From contig CAMGYJ010000009.1 in the NCBI GenBank assembly GCA_946122785.1, positions 23,719,633-23,783,632 on the forward strand: a stretch of 64,000 nucleotides of DNA, read 5' to 3'. A program made the position numbers and the translations under genes. This DNA comes from Linum tenue. Its lineage: Eukaryota > Streptophyta > Magnoliopsida > Malpighiales > Linaceae. Shown in pieces: positions 48,604-60,465 of the stretch (its first letter is position 1; each line of letters opens with the position of its first letter). Below the pieces are notes generated by a model. That model worked only from the letters and a program-made list of their open reading frames with translations. It did no database searches and was not told where the DNA came from.

Positions 48604-50030
48604 TTGGAGACTCATGTTCCTAATATGACTGATAGGGTGGCGAATCTTCCAATTGCCCATAGTGTTACTCCGCAGATGAATGCGCATTTGACAGCGGAGG
48701 TTTTTCCTAGTGAGGTTTGGAGAACGGTCTTTTCAATGGGGTCGAAGCAAGCCCCGGGATTGGATGGCTTTACAGGAAAGTTCTTCAAAGCGTTCTGGGA
48801 TATTGTGGTCACTTTGGTGATTGAAGCAGTATGTTCTTTCTTTACAAATAGCCGGATGCTGCGGAGTTTTAACCATACCTGGCTCACTTTGATTCCTAAA
48901 GTGGATTCTGTGGAAACAATCAGACAGTTGCGTCCGATCAGCCTTTGTCAGTTTGTTTACAAAGTGATAACCAAAATCATGGCTGAACGGCTTGCTAGTC
49001 TGCTTCCTCAGATCGTCTCTAAGGGTCAGAATGTGTTTATTAGAGACCGGCAGATTATTGACAACATCCTTATAGGACATGAGTTAATGCATTATCTAAA
49101 AATAAAAAGCAAGGGAAGAAGGAGTACATGACTTTGAAGGTTGACATGGAAAAAGCCTACGATAGAGTCGAATGGCCCTTCTTTCTAGCGGTTTTGGATA
49201 AAATGGGTTTTAACTCTGTCTGGCAAGGATGGATACATGAATGTCTTCGCTCCTCCTCATTTTCAGTCCTGATGAATGGTACACCCTCGGGTTATTTCAC
49301 TGCCTCTAGGGGGCTCCGACAGGGGGATCCGCTCTCGCCTCTCTTGTTTGTGCTTTGCACAGAGGGGTTTGTGGCCCTCCTCTAGAAGGCGATCTCGAAA
49401 AAGAATCTGGAGGGTGTGAAAGTGGCTCCACGTGCTCCAAGAATCTCTCATTTGTTCTTCGCTGATGATTCTTATTTATTCCTACGAGGTTCTCTTCAGG
49501 AGTTCGAGAATTTAATTGAGGTGCTGAATGAATATGAGGAGTTGAGTGGCCAACGGGTTAATCTTGAGAAATCTGCGGTGTGCTTTAGCAAAAATATTGC
49601 CTTGCCAGATCAAGAGTTCTTGGCCACGATTCTAGGGGTTGGTGCAGTGGGGGTCAATGATAAATATCTGGGGTTACCCACGCTGATTGCCCGGTCCAAA
49701 ATGGCTACATTCCGATACTTGGAGGAGAAATTATTGGAGCGCCTAGAGGGTTGGAAGCAAAGGACATTGTCCTGGGCAGCAAAGGAAACACTGATTAAAT
49801 CTATAGCTTTGGCTCTACCCCTGTATGCTATGTCGTGTTTCCGATTACCCCTCTCTCTTTGTCGCCTTTTGGATAAGCATGTGGCACGGATCTGGTGGGG
49901 TGCTGATGAGGGTCATCCCAAGGTGAGATGGGTGTCCTGGCGCAATATGTGCAGGAGCAAACATGATGGGGGGATGGGGTTTCGCCGGTTTGAACATTTT
50001 AATCAAGCTCTTTTGGCCAAAATTGGTTGA
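48604..50030 (+). pseudogene. LINE ORF2: reverse transcriptase domain
   Basis: Blocks in order: SKQAPGLDGFTGKFFKAFWD, LRPISLCQFVYKVITKIMAE, GQNVFIRDRQIIDN, a frameshift near 49130, DMEKAYDRVEWPFF, RGLRQGDPLSPLLF, an in-frame TAG at 49383-49385, and HLFFADDSYLFL with the catalytic F-A-D-D. The thumb ends near 50030 with another frameshift. The active-site residues are intact but the frame is not. Confidence 0.9.
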
Positions 50031-50695
50031 CATATCCTCAATGAACCTCATTCCCTCCTTGCCCAGGTGTATAAAAGGAAATATTTTCCTCAAGGAACTT
50101 TCCTGGGCGCGACGGCTAGATCACGCCCTTCTTGGGGGTGGCAGAGTATCCTGTTTGGGCGCCAGTTACTGGAGATGGGTTTACGATGGCAGGTCGCCAA
50201 TGGCCGAAAGGCATCTCTTCTCCACTCTAACTGGTTTCCTAGGCTCCAGCTGGATCCCCTTGCTACAATCCGCGGATCTTGCCAGACGATGGTGACCCCT
50301 CGGTGGCGGAGGTTATTTGTCCTAAGGAAGGGCGGTGGTCTGATGATAATCTTAGTCTGGAGACGATGGAACATCTGTTTCTTTATTTCCCGGTTGCGCT
50401 GGCTCTCTGGGACTATTCAGGGTTGGAGTACTTGGGGGAGGGTTTGCCTCGACACACCTTTCCATTGTTTCTCAAAAGGCTGTTGGCGCTGATCCATCGA
50501 CCGTCATTGTTTATGGTTGTGATTGCCATCCTTCGGCGAATCTGGCGGTCTCGTAACTGGGTTGTCTTTGAAGGCAAACATTTTGGGATCCCTGCGTTAA
50601 TGCGTCAATTTAACCAACAGTATGAGGAATGGGTGGGCTTGCCGATTGACCACGCTCCTAGGGTGTCTTTTCCGTTGGCATAGCCAGTTATCCAA

Positions 50696-51133
50696 TTGGG
50701 GGAGCCTAGTTTGGTTTGCATGTGGGATGGGGCCACTAGGAGTGGGTCGCATTCGGCTGGTGGGATGGTCCTTCTGGATCCGGCAAGGACGCTCCTTTTG
50801 ACAAAGGGGGTTCAGTTTCCTCAGATTGACGAGCCCGCAGTGGTGGAATTGCTAGTCCTTCAGGAAACTATTATTTGGTGTTTGGGGTGTGGCTTGTCGG
50901 CAGTCCGGTTTGAGGGCGATGCGAAAGTGATTATTGATAAAATTAATCAAGCTGACACAAGGGATAACCGGTTGGGTGCTGTACTAGAGTAGATAGGTCA
51001 TTATTTTCGCGCCCATCCTGGGTTTAGTGTGCGATTTATAGGTCGGGAGAACAATAGAGTAGCTCACTCGGTAGCTAGAAAAGCCCTCTCTTTGTATCCG
51101 AGTGTAGGTCGCTTCTTTGATTTTCGGGCCTAG
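50696..51133 (+). pseudogene. LINE ORF2: C-terminal RNase H domain
   Basis: It reads WDGATRSGSHSAGGMVLLDP, VRFEGDAKVIIDKINQ (the second Asp block), an in-frame TAG at about 50990, then VRFIGRENNRVAHSVARKAL (the N-R-x-A-H block). This RNase H_like_3 arrangement is typical of plant L1 LINEs. Confidence 0.85.
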
Positions 51134-51214
51134 CTGGTTTCCAGGATGTAACTATCTATTTGTTTGGATTAATATATGATATCTTTTGACAAAAGAAAGA
51201 TGATGGATTTTGGT

Positions 51215-51822
51215 GAATTAAATTTGTAAGTATGAAGCACAATTTATCTTATTACCTTATTTTTGTAATTATTTCTCTATTATAACCAAACCATGACATG
51301 ACTTCAAGTTAACAATCATACTAATTAAAGACACCGATAAAATCTTATGTTCTTTGTCTACAATTGAAGACTTATAGACTAATGCGGGATTATATCATTG
51401 CTCTGATACCAAAACGAAACACTAACTTTATTTTATCTTAACTAGCTGACCAATTAGATATATTAATTGGCCAGTTTACTTAAGTGGTTTAGTTAAATAC
51501 GGGCGGGTCTACCGTGCAACCCCTTTTACCCTTTTTCAATTTCGTTTTCCCCTTATAGCTAGCCGGCGAACCCATACTTCTTAGTCCCCTCCGGCGATTC
51601 CCTAGCGATTCCCTGGAAGTTGGCCAAGCTTCTTCCTGTCTCGGTCGGCGTAATCCTAGATTAATGCCCATCCGTCGTACCATTGAGCCGGTTAATGGAG
51701 GCACCAGCATCTCAGAGTCTCGATTGGAGTTGGGACTGGAGATGGATAGCCGAAGAATCGAAGCTTTGTACATCTATATCCCATTTTTGGGAATTTCCAT
51801 GGTGGCCACCCCACACCTTTCT
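51215..51822. other. Spacer with Copia-type primer-binding-site remnant
   Basis: At about 51398-51412, GCTCTGATACCA is the reverse complement of TGGTATCAGAGC, the tRNA-Met primer-binding site of plant Copia elements, so a minus-strand LTR remnant probably abuts here. A frame at 51489-51773 on the minus strand is not convincing. Confidence 0.45.
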
Positions 51823-52078
51823 TGTCAACCAAAAATATGCAAAGCAAAACTCTCTTATTTTAATGAATGACAAAAATCTAGGTTTAAATACATCAGTGTC
51901 TTGCTTCCAGCACTAACCACATTCTAACCCACTAATCCCAGCTCCTGAAAATGTGCTAACAAACAAACAGGTTTAGGTTTACACGACTCAAAGACCTAAC
52001 AAATCTAGCTAACTAAAATGACACAACATGACTAAAAATGAAACACAAAACTCCAAATATGATTCGTTTAACCCAACA
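51823..52078 (-). repeat. 3' LTR of the compact LTR element (256 bp)
   Basis: Bounded by TG...CA ends on the minus strand and the polypurine tract at 52079-52094. About 100 bp longer than the other LTR; the extra sequence is in the middle (about 51910-52010). Confidence 0.8.
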
Positions 52079-53559
52079 AGCCTCCCCTAAACTGAAGCTT
52101 CTAAAGCCTTCAGTTTAATTCTTCAATCATCAATCTTAAGAGCTTGTTCCAATAACTTCCAACGCATCACCAACAGTTCTTCAACGGTAGCAAAATCACA
52201 GTAATAATCCACTTATGACATCCGACAACTTCTTCCATCCAACTTCAGTATCTCAGGCTATCAACAACCTTCTATCTTCTAATAGAAATTTGACAACAGC
52301 ATGCAGATTGCAGGATTGTTGGGTTCCAGCATCAAAAGATTCTTGGCAACTATCTCCCCTCTTGAAGCACTTGGTTGAAACTACAAATTTTGATTAGTGA
52401 AGCCAATATGGCATCTGTAGGCCTGATCTGGTAGTAAACCATCTCATAACACAAAGGACCAAGCATCTTCTATCTGGCCAACCCAATCAATCTATGAAAC
52501 AACAGTAGTGCTCCATGTCAGGTTGAAAATCATATTTCTTCTTGGCAGGCTTGAATCTCTGGAGGCATTCTTCCATCAGGGTCTCACATTGGCTCAAACC
52601 CTCTTTAATAGCTGAAAGTGCAATTCTATAGCTATCCTGAGAGAATGACCATTCTTCCTCATCTTTTCAAAAAACTCAATAGCTTCAACTTTCTACAACA
52701 TCATCATTTAACATATTAACAACCAATCAACCAACTTAACCCCTTCCAATTTCAGCAATTGCAACTTCAGAATTTGTAGCAGCTCCTTCAAAATTTGCAG
52801 CAGTTCCTTCAGTCTTTCAAGACCTCCTTTCAGCCAACGAAAGCCACATGACAAGCACATATGTTTCACATTTAGCCTCCCCTAAACTCAAACCGGGTAA
52901 GTTTGAGTTTAAACCAGTACATGTCATTCTGCAACAACGAATAGTTCTTCATGTATGTCAGAAGCTTCACTCACATTTGATGCTAGCCTCCTATGAGATT
53001 GGCTTTAAGTTCAACTTCCGTTTCTTTTATCTTCTACATGGCAAGGCATGCTCAACTGTTTTCACTTACGGTTTCTTAAATGTACTCTCTAGACCTGTCC
53101 TCTCAGATCTCTCCTTCTATGTCATTTGCCAACAAGCAACAACAGAAACTCAAAGTGTTATTGCAAGCTCTCAAATTTTTACTTGTTGCATGACATAGCA
53201 ACCGAGTACTTCTAAACAAGCCATTCGCCCACCGAATAAGGACCAACCACTCTGCTGCCTACTCGTTGAATGACATTGAAACCAAACCTGCTTCACTCAC
53301 AGGTTATACCACCTACTTCACTCATAGGTATGTCCAGCTGACATTTCCTTAAGCAGTTCCCTAGCATCCTTGCACAACCATGGATTCACTTAATCCAATC
53401 ATCATTCCTCATAATCTACTTCACTCACAACCTCTAATTGAACTAAAGCTACAATCCCACACACAACCTTCCTAGTATACCTTGACAGAATCCAAAGTTA
53501 TGCACTCCATGTCTAGCAATCACAAACTCCTTTGCATGACCCTCTAATTTCATTTCCTC

Positions 53560-53700
53560 CCCTGAACTGTAAAATCAATTAGCATGCACATTTACGTTTT
53601 GCCACGAAGCTTCTGAAAGGTATCCACTGGAAGAGCTTGGTCATAATGTCAGCCAGCTGCTTTGCAGTCCCACAACAAAAAGCCCAGACTTGACTAATAA
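53560..53700 (-). pseudogene. Copia polyprotein C-terminal remnant
   Basis: The minus strand reads GTAKQLADIMTKLFQW then FRSFVAKRK, matching the QLADIMTKALP...LR.K end of Copia RNase H with a frameshift. A purine tract (CAGTTCAGGGGAGGAAATG) follows, as if a second 3' boundary lay here. Confidence 0.7.
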
Positions 53701-53897
53701 CATTGAATAAAACCAATACACCTCCCCTTGACTGAAGAAACCCTTTCTTCGGGTTACTTAAGAAAAACCAACAACAACAAGTCCAGTTCAATTCACCCGC
53801 TCTTTGTAACCACTCCTGCAATGCTCTAAAGAAAAGCAAAGTTGTCTTAGGCGCCTCCATTTCCTCCTCAACACCTGCTATAGAATCACTCATTTGC

Positions 53898-54167
53898 CTA
53901 TTCACTTCTTTCACCAACTCCATCACTTCTCATTGTCAGTCCCCCTTGGCAAAACAACTCAACATTCATGGTGTTCAACTTAGCAATTAACCCATCCTTA
54001 TCCACCATAACTATGTCGTATTTGTGCTTGAAGATTTCAAATTTAATGTTTAAGCCTTCCACTGCCTTCTCCTCCTTCATTAGGGTCTGTTTCTCAGAGT
54101 TCGCCTTCTCAAGCTTCACAACAACTTCTTCAATCCTAATCTCCACCTCTACAAGTTTCGACCTCAA
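53898..54167 (-). other. Coiled-coil-like open frame in the LTR element
   Basis: 89 residues with heptad-like Leu/Lys/Glu spacing (RIEEVVVKLEKANSEKQTLM). It could be a gag remnant or captured sequence; I do not recognise it. Confidence 0.3.
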
Positions 54168-55416
54168 GTTAGCTCCATAACCCTACTCATCCTCAAAAAG
54201 CCATATGCAGATCATGTTTCTCCACGTTCACCCGCTCCAGTCTCTCTGTACCAAGTACTCTCAAAAGCTAACTCCTTGTTTCGAGCTTCCCGGGCCGTGA
54301 ACTGCAAATCAACCATAGGCATCTTCATCAACTGTCGAGAAATCATTATGGCCATACTTATTTTCCTCCTCTTCTTCTTCTTCTTCTTCTTCTTCTTCCT
54401 TGATACTTTCATCCAGCTTTGACAGCATGCTTCGACCCATCCCATTACCAATTCCAAACTCTTACACCAATATTGACATTTACTTCATCATCTGCCATCT
54501 TTGCCGCAAAGTCATGGTCAATCAATACCGAACTGGAACTCTGCATATCCTACCACATCAGCCCTAGGAGATACTAGCATTTTCTCTCAAGTATCAAACT
54601 CTTTGCCTTCCTACACAACCTTGAACTCACTTCGCTCCTCCTCCCCTGCACAAAATTTCTATTTGGATCATGGGAAACTCCCTCCTCAGCATCACACAGT
54701 CTTCAACAAGATCCAGCTTTGCAATGTACTCAATCTCATCCTCTTATTGAGGGATCGAGTACTGTGGCATAATAAATCCACTTGAAATAGGGATTCTCTA
54801 GTGTCTCATGCAAGAGAAGACCATGATCAATTGAAATCGAATTCATTTTCCCAATTCTAACTCTTAAAAAAATGACCTAAAGTCGCCTCTGCCTCTGCCT
54901 CTACTCTATGGTAGCCGATTTCCTCTTTTCAAATTTTGGACACAGCAGGTCGTGAAACTTCTCAAATAACATCCCCCACTTGTTCTCAAATCATATAAGC
55001 AATCTTTACGAAGCTCACACTTGAAGGAAGCTTCTCGTTCGCACTCCTATGCTTCGATGGAGATTTCATCACCTACTCATTCTATGACTTAGCACCTGAG
55101 AACTTGGCAGTACTTCCGACTCTTATCATGCACCCAGCTTGGTATCGCCTTCTTCCCACTGATTTCCTTCATTGTTGAATCGGTAAAACTTCGCCTTCAT
55201 ATCTGAGTATAGAATCTTCATCCTCCTCATCAGTGATAACAACAACAAGCTTGGCGATGTGAGTGACCTCAGCTCCGACATCCTTATCGTCAGCAAGCTC
55301 GGAGAATAATATTCCTTGTCTTTTATTATCCCTCATCTCTTGTTTTTTCCTTCCTATAGGCAGGCGGCGGCCCAGATCACTTTGGTATTGTTTCGTGAGA
55401 GGCTCTGATAGCACTG

Positions 55417-55573
55417 TGTTAACCAAAAATATGCAAAGCACAACTCTCTTATTTTATTGAATAACAAAAATCTAGGTATAAATACATCAGACTCTTTTTT
55501 CCGGCACTAAAACGACACAACATGACTCAAAATGCAACACAAAACTCCAACATATGATCCGTTTAACTCAACA
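55417..55573 (-). repeat. 5' LTR of the compact LTR element (157 bp)
   Basis: It ends at the primer-binding site (55401-55416, GGCTCTGATAGCAC on the plus strand). Compared with the other LTR it lacks about 100 central bases, or the other has gained them. Confidence 0.8.
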
Positions 55574-55578
55574 TTTCT

Positions 55579-57169
55579 CCCCTCTGTAGATCCTTTGACA
55601 GCGGGCCAAGTTCGACAATTCCTTCCAAACCAAATTGTCGGCTAAGCCCAAGCCTAAGCCTCAAGCCTATGCATGAATTAGATTCATCTCCGTTATCAAT
55701 TCGCCTACTCCATATTAGCTAGCCTCTGTCTCCTTTCAATTGCAGCAACAATATCGGATTAATCGATCATGGTTCCTCAAAAGATTATAATCTATATCTT
55801 CTTGATCAAAGGGTCTAAATCCAACATCAATTCGAAGCAATTGGAGAAGAAATACAACTACTGTAGTATGCAATGGTAAACAACCTCTTTCTCCGAGTAC
55901 ATTATGTTTAGCTCTTCAAACAGTTAATCGTAGCTATATAGTTCAGTTATTGCTGGAAAATTTTAGTTGTTGATATTCAATCGCAAGACCAAGTATAGAT
56001 GTCCAAGTATATACAAGTATGTAGTTCTAGCCTGAGATATTGAAGCTCATATAAGTTTGCTTCATAACCCTTTTGTAATGATGAGATTTCCCATTTTCTT
56101 GATAAAAAAATACAAGACAATGGTTATATAGTATACTCTGTTCTAAACACAATTTTAGTAGTTCCTCTGTCATTGTAATTAAAACTCAGTAAACAGGTTT
56201 TGCTTATTATGTCCTATAATGATCTAATGTATATTTGTTGGTGCAAATACATATGGGGTAATATCGACTCAACTCTTATTAGTTATTTCGTTCCAAGGAG
56301 AAGAAGTGGAGAAATTGGGTGGTTTAAATTCAATGTTGTTTTCTTTGTGAATGGGTTGTCATCAAATGTTCATTCGCTTATGTGCTTTCGAACCAGGTTA
56401 CAATGGGAAAGACTTTGAGAGATATGCATTTGATATTAATTTGCATGATAGATATGCATTTGTTAACTGTTAGAAGATTTTTGGTTCTCTAATTTTTCCC
56501 CTAATGTTCATTCGCTTATGTGTTTTTGAACCAGGTTACAATGGGAAAGACTTTGAGAGATGAACACAGCTTAGAGAAATAGAGAATGGTGAAAATTGTA
56601 CCAGATGTTATACCATAAAAGTTAATGATAGGATATTTTATGTTGAAATCGTGATTCAGTCGTTTTATAAAATTAAATATCGCCTACCGTTTAACCTTTG
56701 ATAAGAAAAATTTTCGGTCGAACCGCGATACCAATACGGTACAATTTTCCAATCCATCAAACACTATTCTTGCGACTCAAAAAGAAGAAAGACCCAATTT
56801 GTAGCACAAGGAATGTATACACACATCATATATGTAATGTCCTTCCACAGAACACCTTGCAATTTTCATGATGGCGCCAAATTTTCTATTGATTCTAATT
56901 ATGAAGAATTATATTATTGTGTAAGCTTTTCATGCATGTTTAATTTATGATTCGTTTTGTAAGGGAGTAATTGGCTCTTCAAGTTGTTGAGCTATGTGCT
57001 CACAAAGAACTAAAGTTCTCACTGTGATAAGGCAGATTATCGGTTGACGTTGTAGGTGAGTTCGTAGTTGTTATTTGCTTTTTCTTTTGTTCTTAAGTGA
57101 TTTTGCATATTCAATTTAATTTTACTCAATCATGTTGAATATATTGTTAAGCCGCTATCTTGTATTCTT
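55579..57169. other. AT-rich intergenic DNA with a short tandem duplication
   Basis: A ~57-bp segment GTTCATTCGCTTATGTG...GACTTTGAGAGA at about 56368-56423 is repeated at about 56502-56560. No gene is seen. Confidence 0.5.
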
Positions 57170-58129
57170 AATGTAAATGTGCAGTGGGGATCATATCCAA
57201 ATTAGACATCAAACAAACGAAGTGGTTACCGGAAAAGATTCTCTCCTTGAGCGAGGGTTTAGCGAGCGGCGAAAACCCTAGGGTTTTTCCGAAGTGTTGA
57301 CGGTGTGCTTTTCCGACTTTAGAACGGAATTTTGATCTCCGTACGGAACGAGATTTCTTATCGTGTTAGGTTTTGATCGAGGACCTGATTTGTGAACGTC
57401 TATTTAACGCACGGGAGACAGAAGTTTGTGTCCTACTGTTCTTCTAGGAGAGTATTTTCTAACGAAGATAAACAATATAGATTGACGAAACCCCTTAGGG
57501 TTTTTTCAGCGGAATATCTTGCTTGGGGTGCTCCACACTCTCCTAGTTTGGAAGTTTTGCGACCTTGTGAAGCAATGACGGAGATGGAAGAAGTCTTGAA
57601 AGACACAACAGCTAGTAAGGAACACCAAGCCACCCTGGAATTAGAAGAACAACTTCACCAAATAAACCTGGATGAAGATGATGAAGAGCCCATAAAGGTT
57701 GAGGACTTTGAGGTTGTTAACTCGAGGGTCGATCCACGGGTTGACCCACTTTGACCCTGACCCAGTGAGAAAAACTGGTCGGATACACCCGTCGGGTTGA
57801 CCGCTGTAAGGTACCGGATTGGAGGTTAATCTGTATTGATTTTTTTTCCTTTGGTTTGCAAAATGTGCCTATTTTTGGGGGGTTTTTTTTTGCCTAACCC
57901 AATCTTTTAATTCTAAGTTGGAAATTTGAATATTGATGTTACATAAGTGTGTGAATTTTCACTATAAGTTGGATCCAAGCACGACAAGTTATTTTGGTGT
58001 AATGTTATATGTTATTATTCATATGTTTGATAAAATTTATAAATGTATGAACAATATAATGACTATTTTCATATATCCAAGCTAAAGCGGTCGGCCCATT
58101 AACCCTCAACCCACTTGCTCGACCGGACC

Positions 58130-58680
58130 AACGAGCTAAACTAGGTTGACAACCTTGACTCTGATGTTGATGTGCTTTGGATGGAGGCAGTTCGTAGATT
58201 GGGAATGATTGGCCGGTTGGTATCTGAAAAAGAACCAAACATCAAGTCAATGAAGATAGCATTGGAAAAAGCTTGGAAGCCAAGATAGGGTTTTCAGATC
58301 ACTGAATTGGGTAATATGCTTTTTGCGTTTCATTTTCTCGATATAGATGATAAAAATAAGGTATGCTATGGAGGACCCTGGCACTATGAAAATTGTCTCA
58401 TAGTTTTCAAAGCGACCACCACGATTCAAAAACCTAATCCTGAAGAACTCCACATGATTAAGCTTTGGATACGTATGGAAGGCTTCCCAACATATAACCC
58501 CTGGAAAAAAGATTAAACTGAATATCTCGAGGAAACTGATGGAATACTCAGTGAAGTATGAGAAACTGCCTATGTACTGCTACTCCTGTGGCCGTATTGG
58601 TCATCCCAAACTAAAGTGTAAAATGAATAAAAAGCCAAAAGTTTATCCATTTGGTTCTGAACTCCGTGTGGTGGCACTTG
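58130..58680 (+). pseudogene. LINE ORF1: DUF4283-like domain and CCHC knuckle
   Basis: GNMLFAFHFLDIDDKNKVCY and GGPWHYENCLIVFKATTTIQ match the DUF4283 pattern (..F.F....D...VL..GPW.....L....). The knuckle CYSCGRIGHPKLKC lies at about 58576-58617 in another frame. Confidence 0.85.
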
Positions 58681-59289
58681 GTCAAAAAAATTGACTTTCT
58701 TTAACAGCGAAAAAAGGAAGATGCTGCAGTGTGGGCTGCCTTGTTACGGAAATTTGAAATGAAAAGCATTGGTTCAAACTCTGATCACGATATGGCCCTA
58801 TAACAAGAGGAGAATAAAATGAAGGAGGATGAAGCCCCCATCTCAGTTGCAGGAGATGGGGGTGCAAAAAGTGAAACAACAGTTTGCAAAATAAAATACA
58901 GAGACAGGGGTGCCACAAAAGAATGTAGTGCCTCAACCCCACATACCCTGAGCAGAAGATTGGGAGGCAAGTTGGGGCTCTGCAGAAGTTTGTGATGGGC
59001 AGTGGGAAAGGGAAGCCAGTAGGCAGAAGTACAGCTCGAGTGTGGAGACGTCAGGAGAAAGTAAACAAGCAACCTGCTGCTGGAATTCAACTTACCCTGC
59101 ATAAAAGACAGACACCTCCAATGAGAAGGGAAGTTGAAGATGTGCAGGAAGCAGGGGTGGTGAAAAAAACACGAATGATAAATTTCAAATTATAGGAAGA
59201 ACTGATGGGACAGAATAAAAAACCTTTGGATGGCGAAGTGGCGGAGTCTGCCAGAGAGCAGGGATGCCCAACTCAATCAGTTACTTAAT

Positions 59290-60360
59290 TTACAATTGTC
59301 GGAGTTTGGGAGTCCCCTGGCAATTAAGAAACTGGATCGACTGGTCCAACGTCGAAACCCCAAGGTGGTCTTTATAATGGAGACCAAAGAGCAGGAAAAG
59401 GAATGAGAGGAAGTGGTAAAACAATTTCAGGGCTACAAGGGATTTAGAGTAGGATCTGTTAGAAGAGCAGGAGGCTTACTGGTCTTGTGGTAGGAGGATG
59501 TCCAGTTAGAAGTGAAAGGACACTCTGAAAACTATATAGACATGAAAATAGAAGAGAAAGGCAAGGTATGGAGGCTAACTAGAGTTTATGGTTGGTTGGA
59601 ACAAGGAAAAAAGCATATGACATGGGAACTGCTCAGGTACCTCAAAAGTTTGACGAATGTGCCATGGGTGTGCTGTGGGAATGTCAATCTCATCAAACAC
59701 TACGCTGAAAAGAAAGGCAGGCTACCAGCAAATGCATATGAAATGGATGGTTTTAATAGAGCTCTCGAACACTGTCTTTTAGAGGATTTAGGATTCTATG
59801 GTATCTATCTGGAGGAACGTTTAGAGAGAATGGTGGCTACTGAATCGTGGCGGCAACTTTACCCTGAAGCAGGAGTCTAGCATCTTTGGCGATGTGGGTC
59901 AGATCATAACCCCGTCCTCTTGAAAACTAATGTTTTACAGGAGGATGTTAGATGGGGGCAATACTGCAAATTTGAGGCTTTCAGGCAGGATCACGAGGAC
60001 TGTAAACACGTTATTAAGGAAGGATGGGAATTGACTGGTTTTGGTTCAGTGATGGGGAAAATCAGTGCTTGTGAGCGCAGGCTGAAAAACTGGAGCAAAC
60101 AAACGTTTGGAAGCCTAAAAGCAAGAAGAATCAAAGCGGAAAAGGCTTTAGAGAGGATTGATAGAATGAGCAAAACCGAAGCTATTTTGGCACAAAGTAG
60201 GGCTCTTGAAAGTGAACTGGAAGAAATTTTATTCCAAGAGGATTTGATTTGGAAGAAACGTTCCAGAAATGATTGGCTCAAGCATGGAGACAAAAATACT
60301 AAATTTTTCCATCGTCGAGCGTCAGATAGGAGAGCTAAGAACATGATTTGACGACTAAAA
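59290..60360 (+). pseudogene. LINE ORF2: degenerate endonuclease and linker
   Basis: RRNPKVVFIMETKEQEKE holds the catalytic ETK; then GGLLVLW, VYGWLEQGKK, and VPWVCCGNVNLIKHYAEKKG, where the GDFN motif has become GNVN. The SDH-like block CGSDHNPVLLK follows at about 59893. The linker has KKRSRNDWLKHGDKNTKFFH (60250-60312). Stops at 59404, 59491 and 59878 break the frame. Confidence 0.85.
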
Positions 60361-60465
60361 GATGAGGATGGCAAAATATGTGTGGGACGGAAGGAGGTGG
60401 CTCGATGCATAGTGATTTTTTACAAAAAGGTCTACGAGTCAGGACATGGAACATAATCTAATGTA

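Larger units (their letters stand above)
44150..51199 (+). mobile_element. Near full-length L1-type LINE, 7.05 kb, inactive
   Basis: A 15-bp TSD ATGATGGATTTTGGT lies at 44135-44149 and 51200-51214. From left to right: 5' region and ORF1 (to 47404) with a DUF4283-like domain and CCHC knuckle, then ORF2 with endonuclease, reverse transcriptase and RNase H, and an A-rich tail after TTTTGACAAAAGAAAG. ORF1 and ORF2 overlap by 4 bases (ATGA at 47401-47404). Stops and frameshifts in both ORFs make it non-autonomous. Confidence 0.92.
51823..55573 (-). mobile_element. Compact minus-strand Copia-derived LTR element
   Basis: A 5-bp TSD TTTCT lies on both sides (51818-51822 and 55574-55578). Read on the minus strand: 5' LTR (55573-55417) TGTTGAGTT...TTAACA, then a primer site with TATCAGAGCC, internal DNA, a purine tract AGTTTAGGGGAGGC and the 3' LTR (52078-51823) TGTTGGGTT...TTGACA. 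The LTRs share the words AAAATATGCAAAGCA and CATGACT..AAATG. The interior lacks protease, integrase and RT; only the polyprotein end is seen. This is the form of a large deletion derivative or LARD-like element. Confidence 0.85.
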
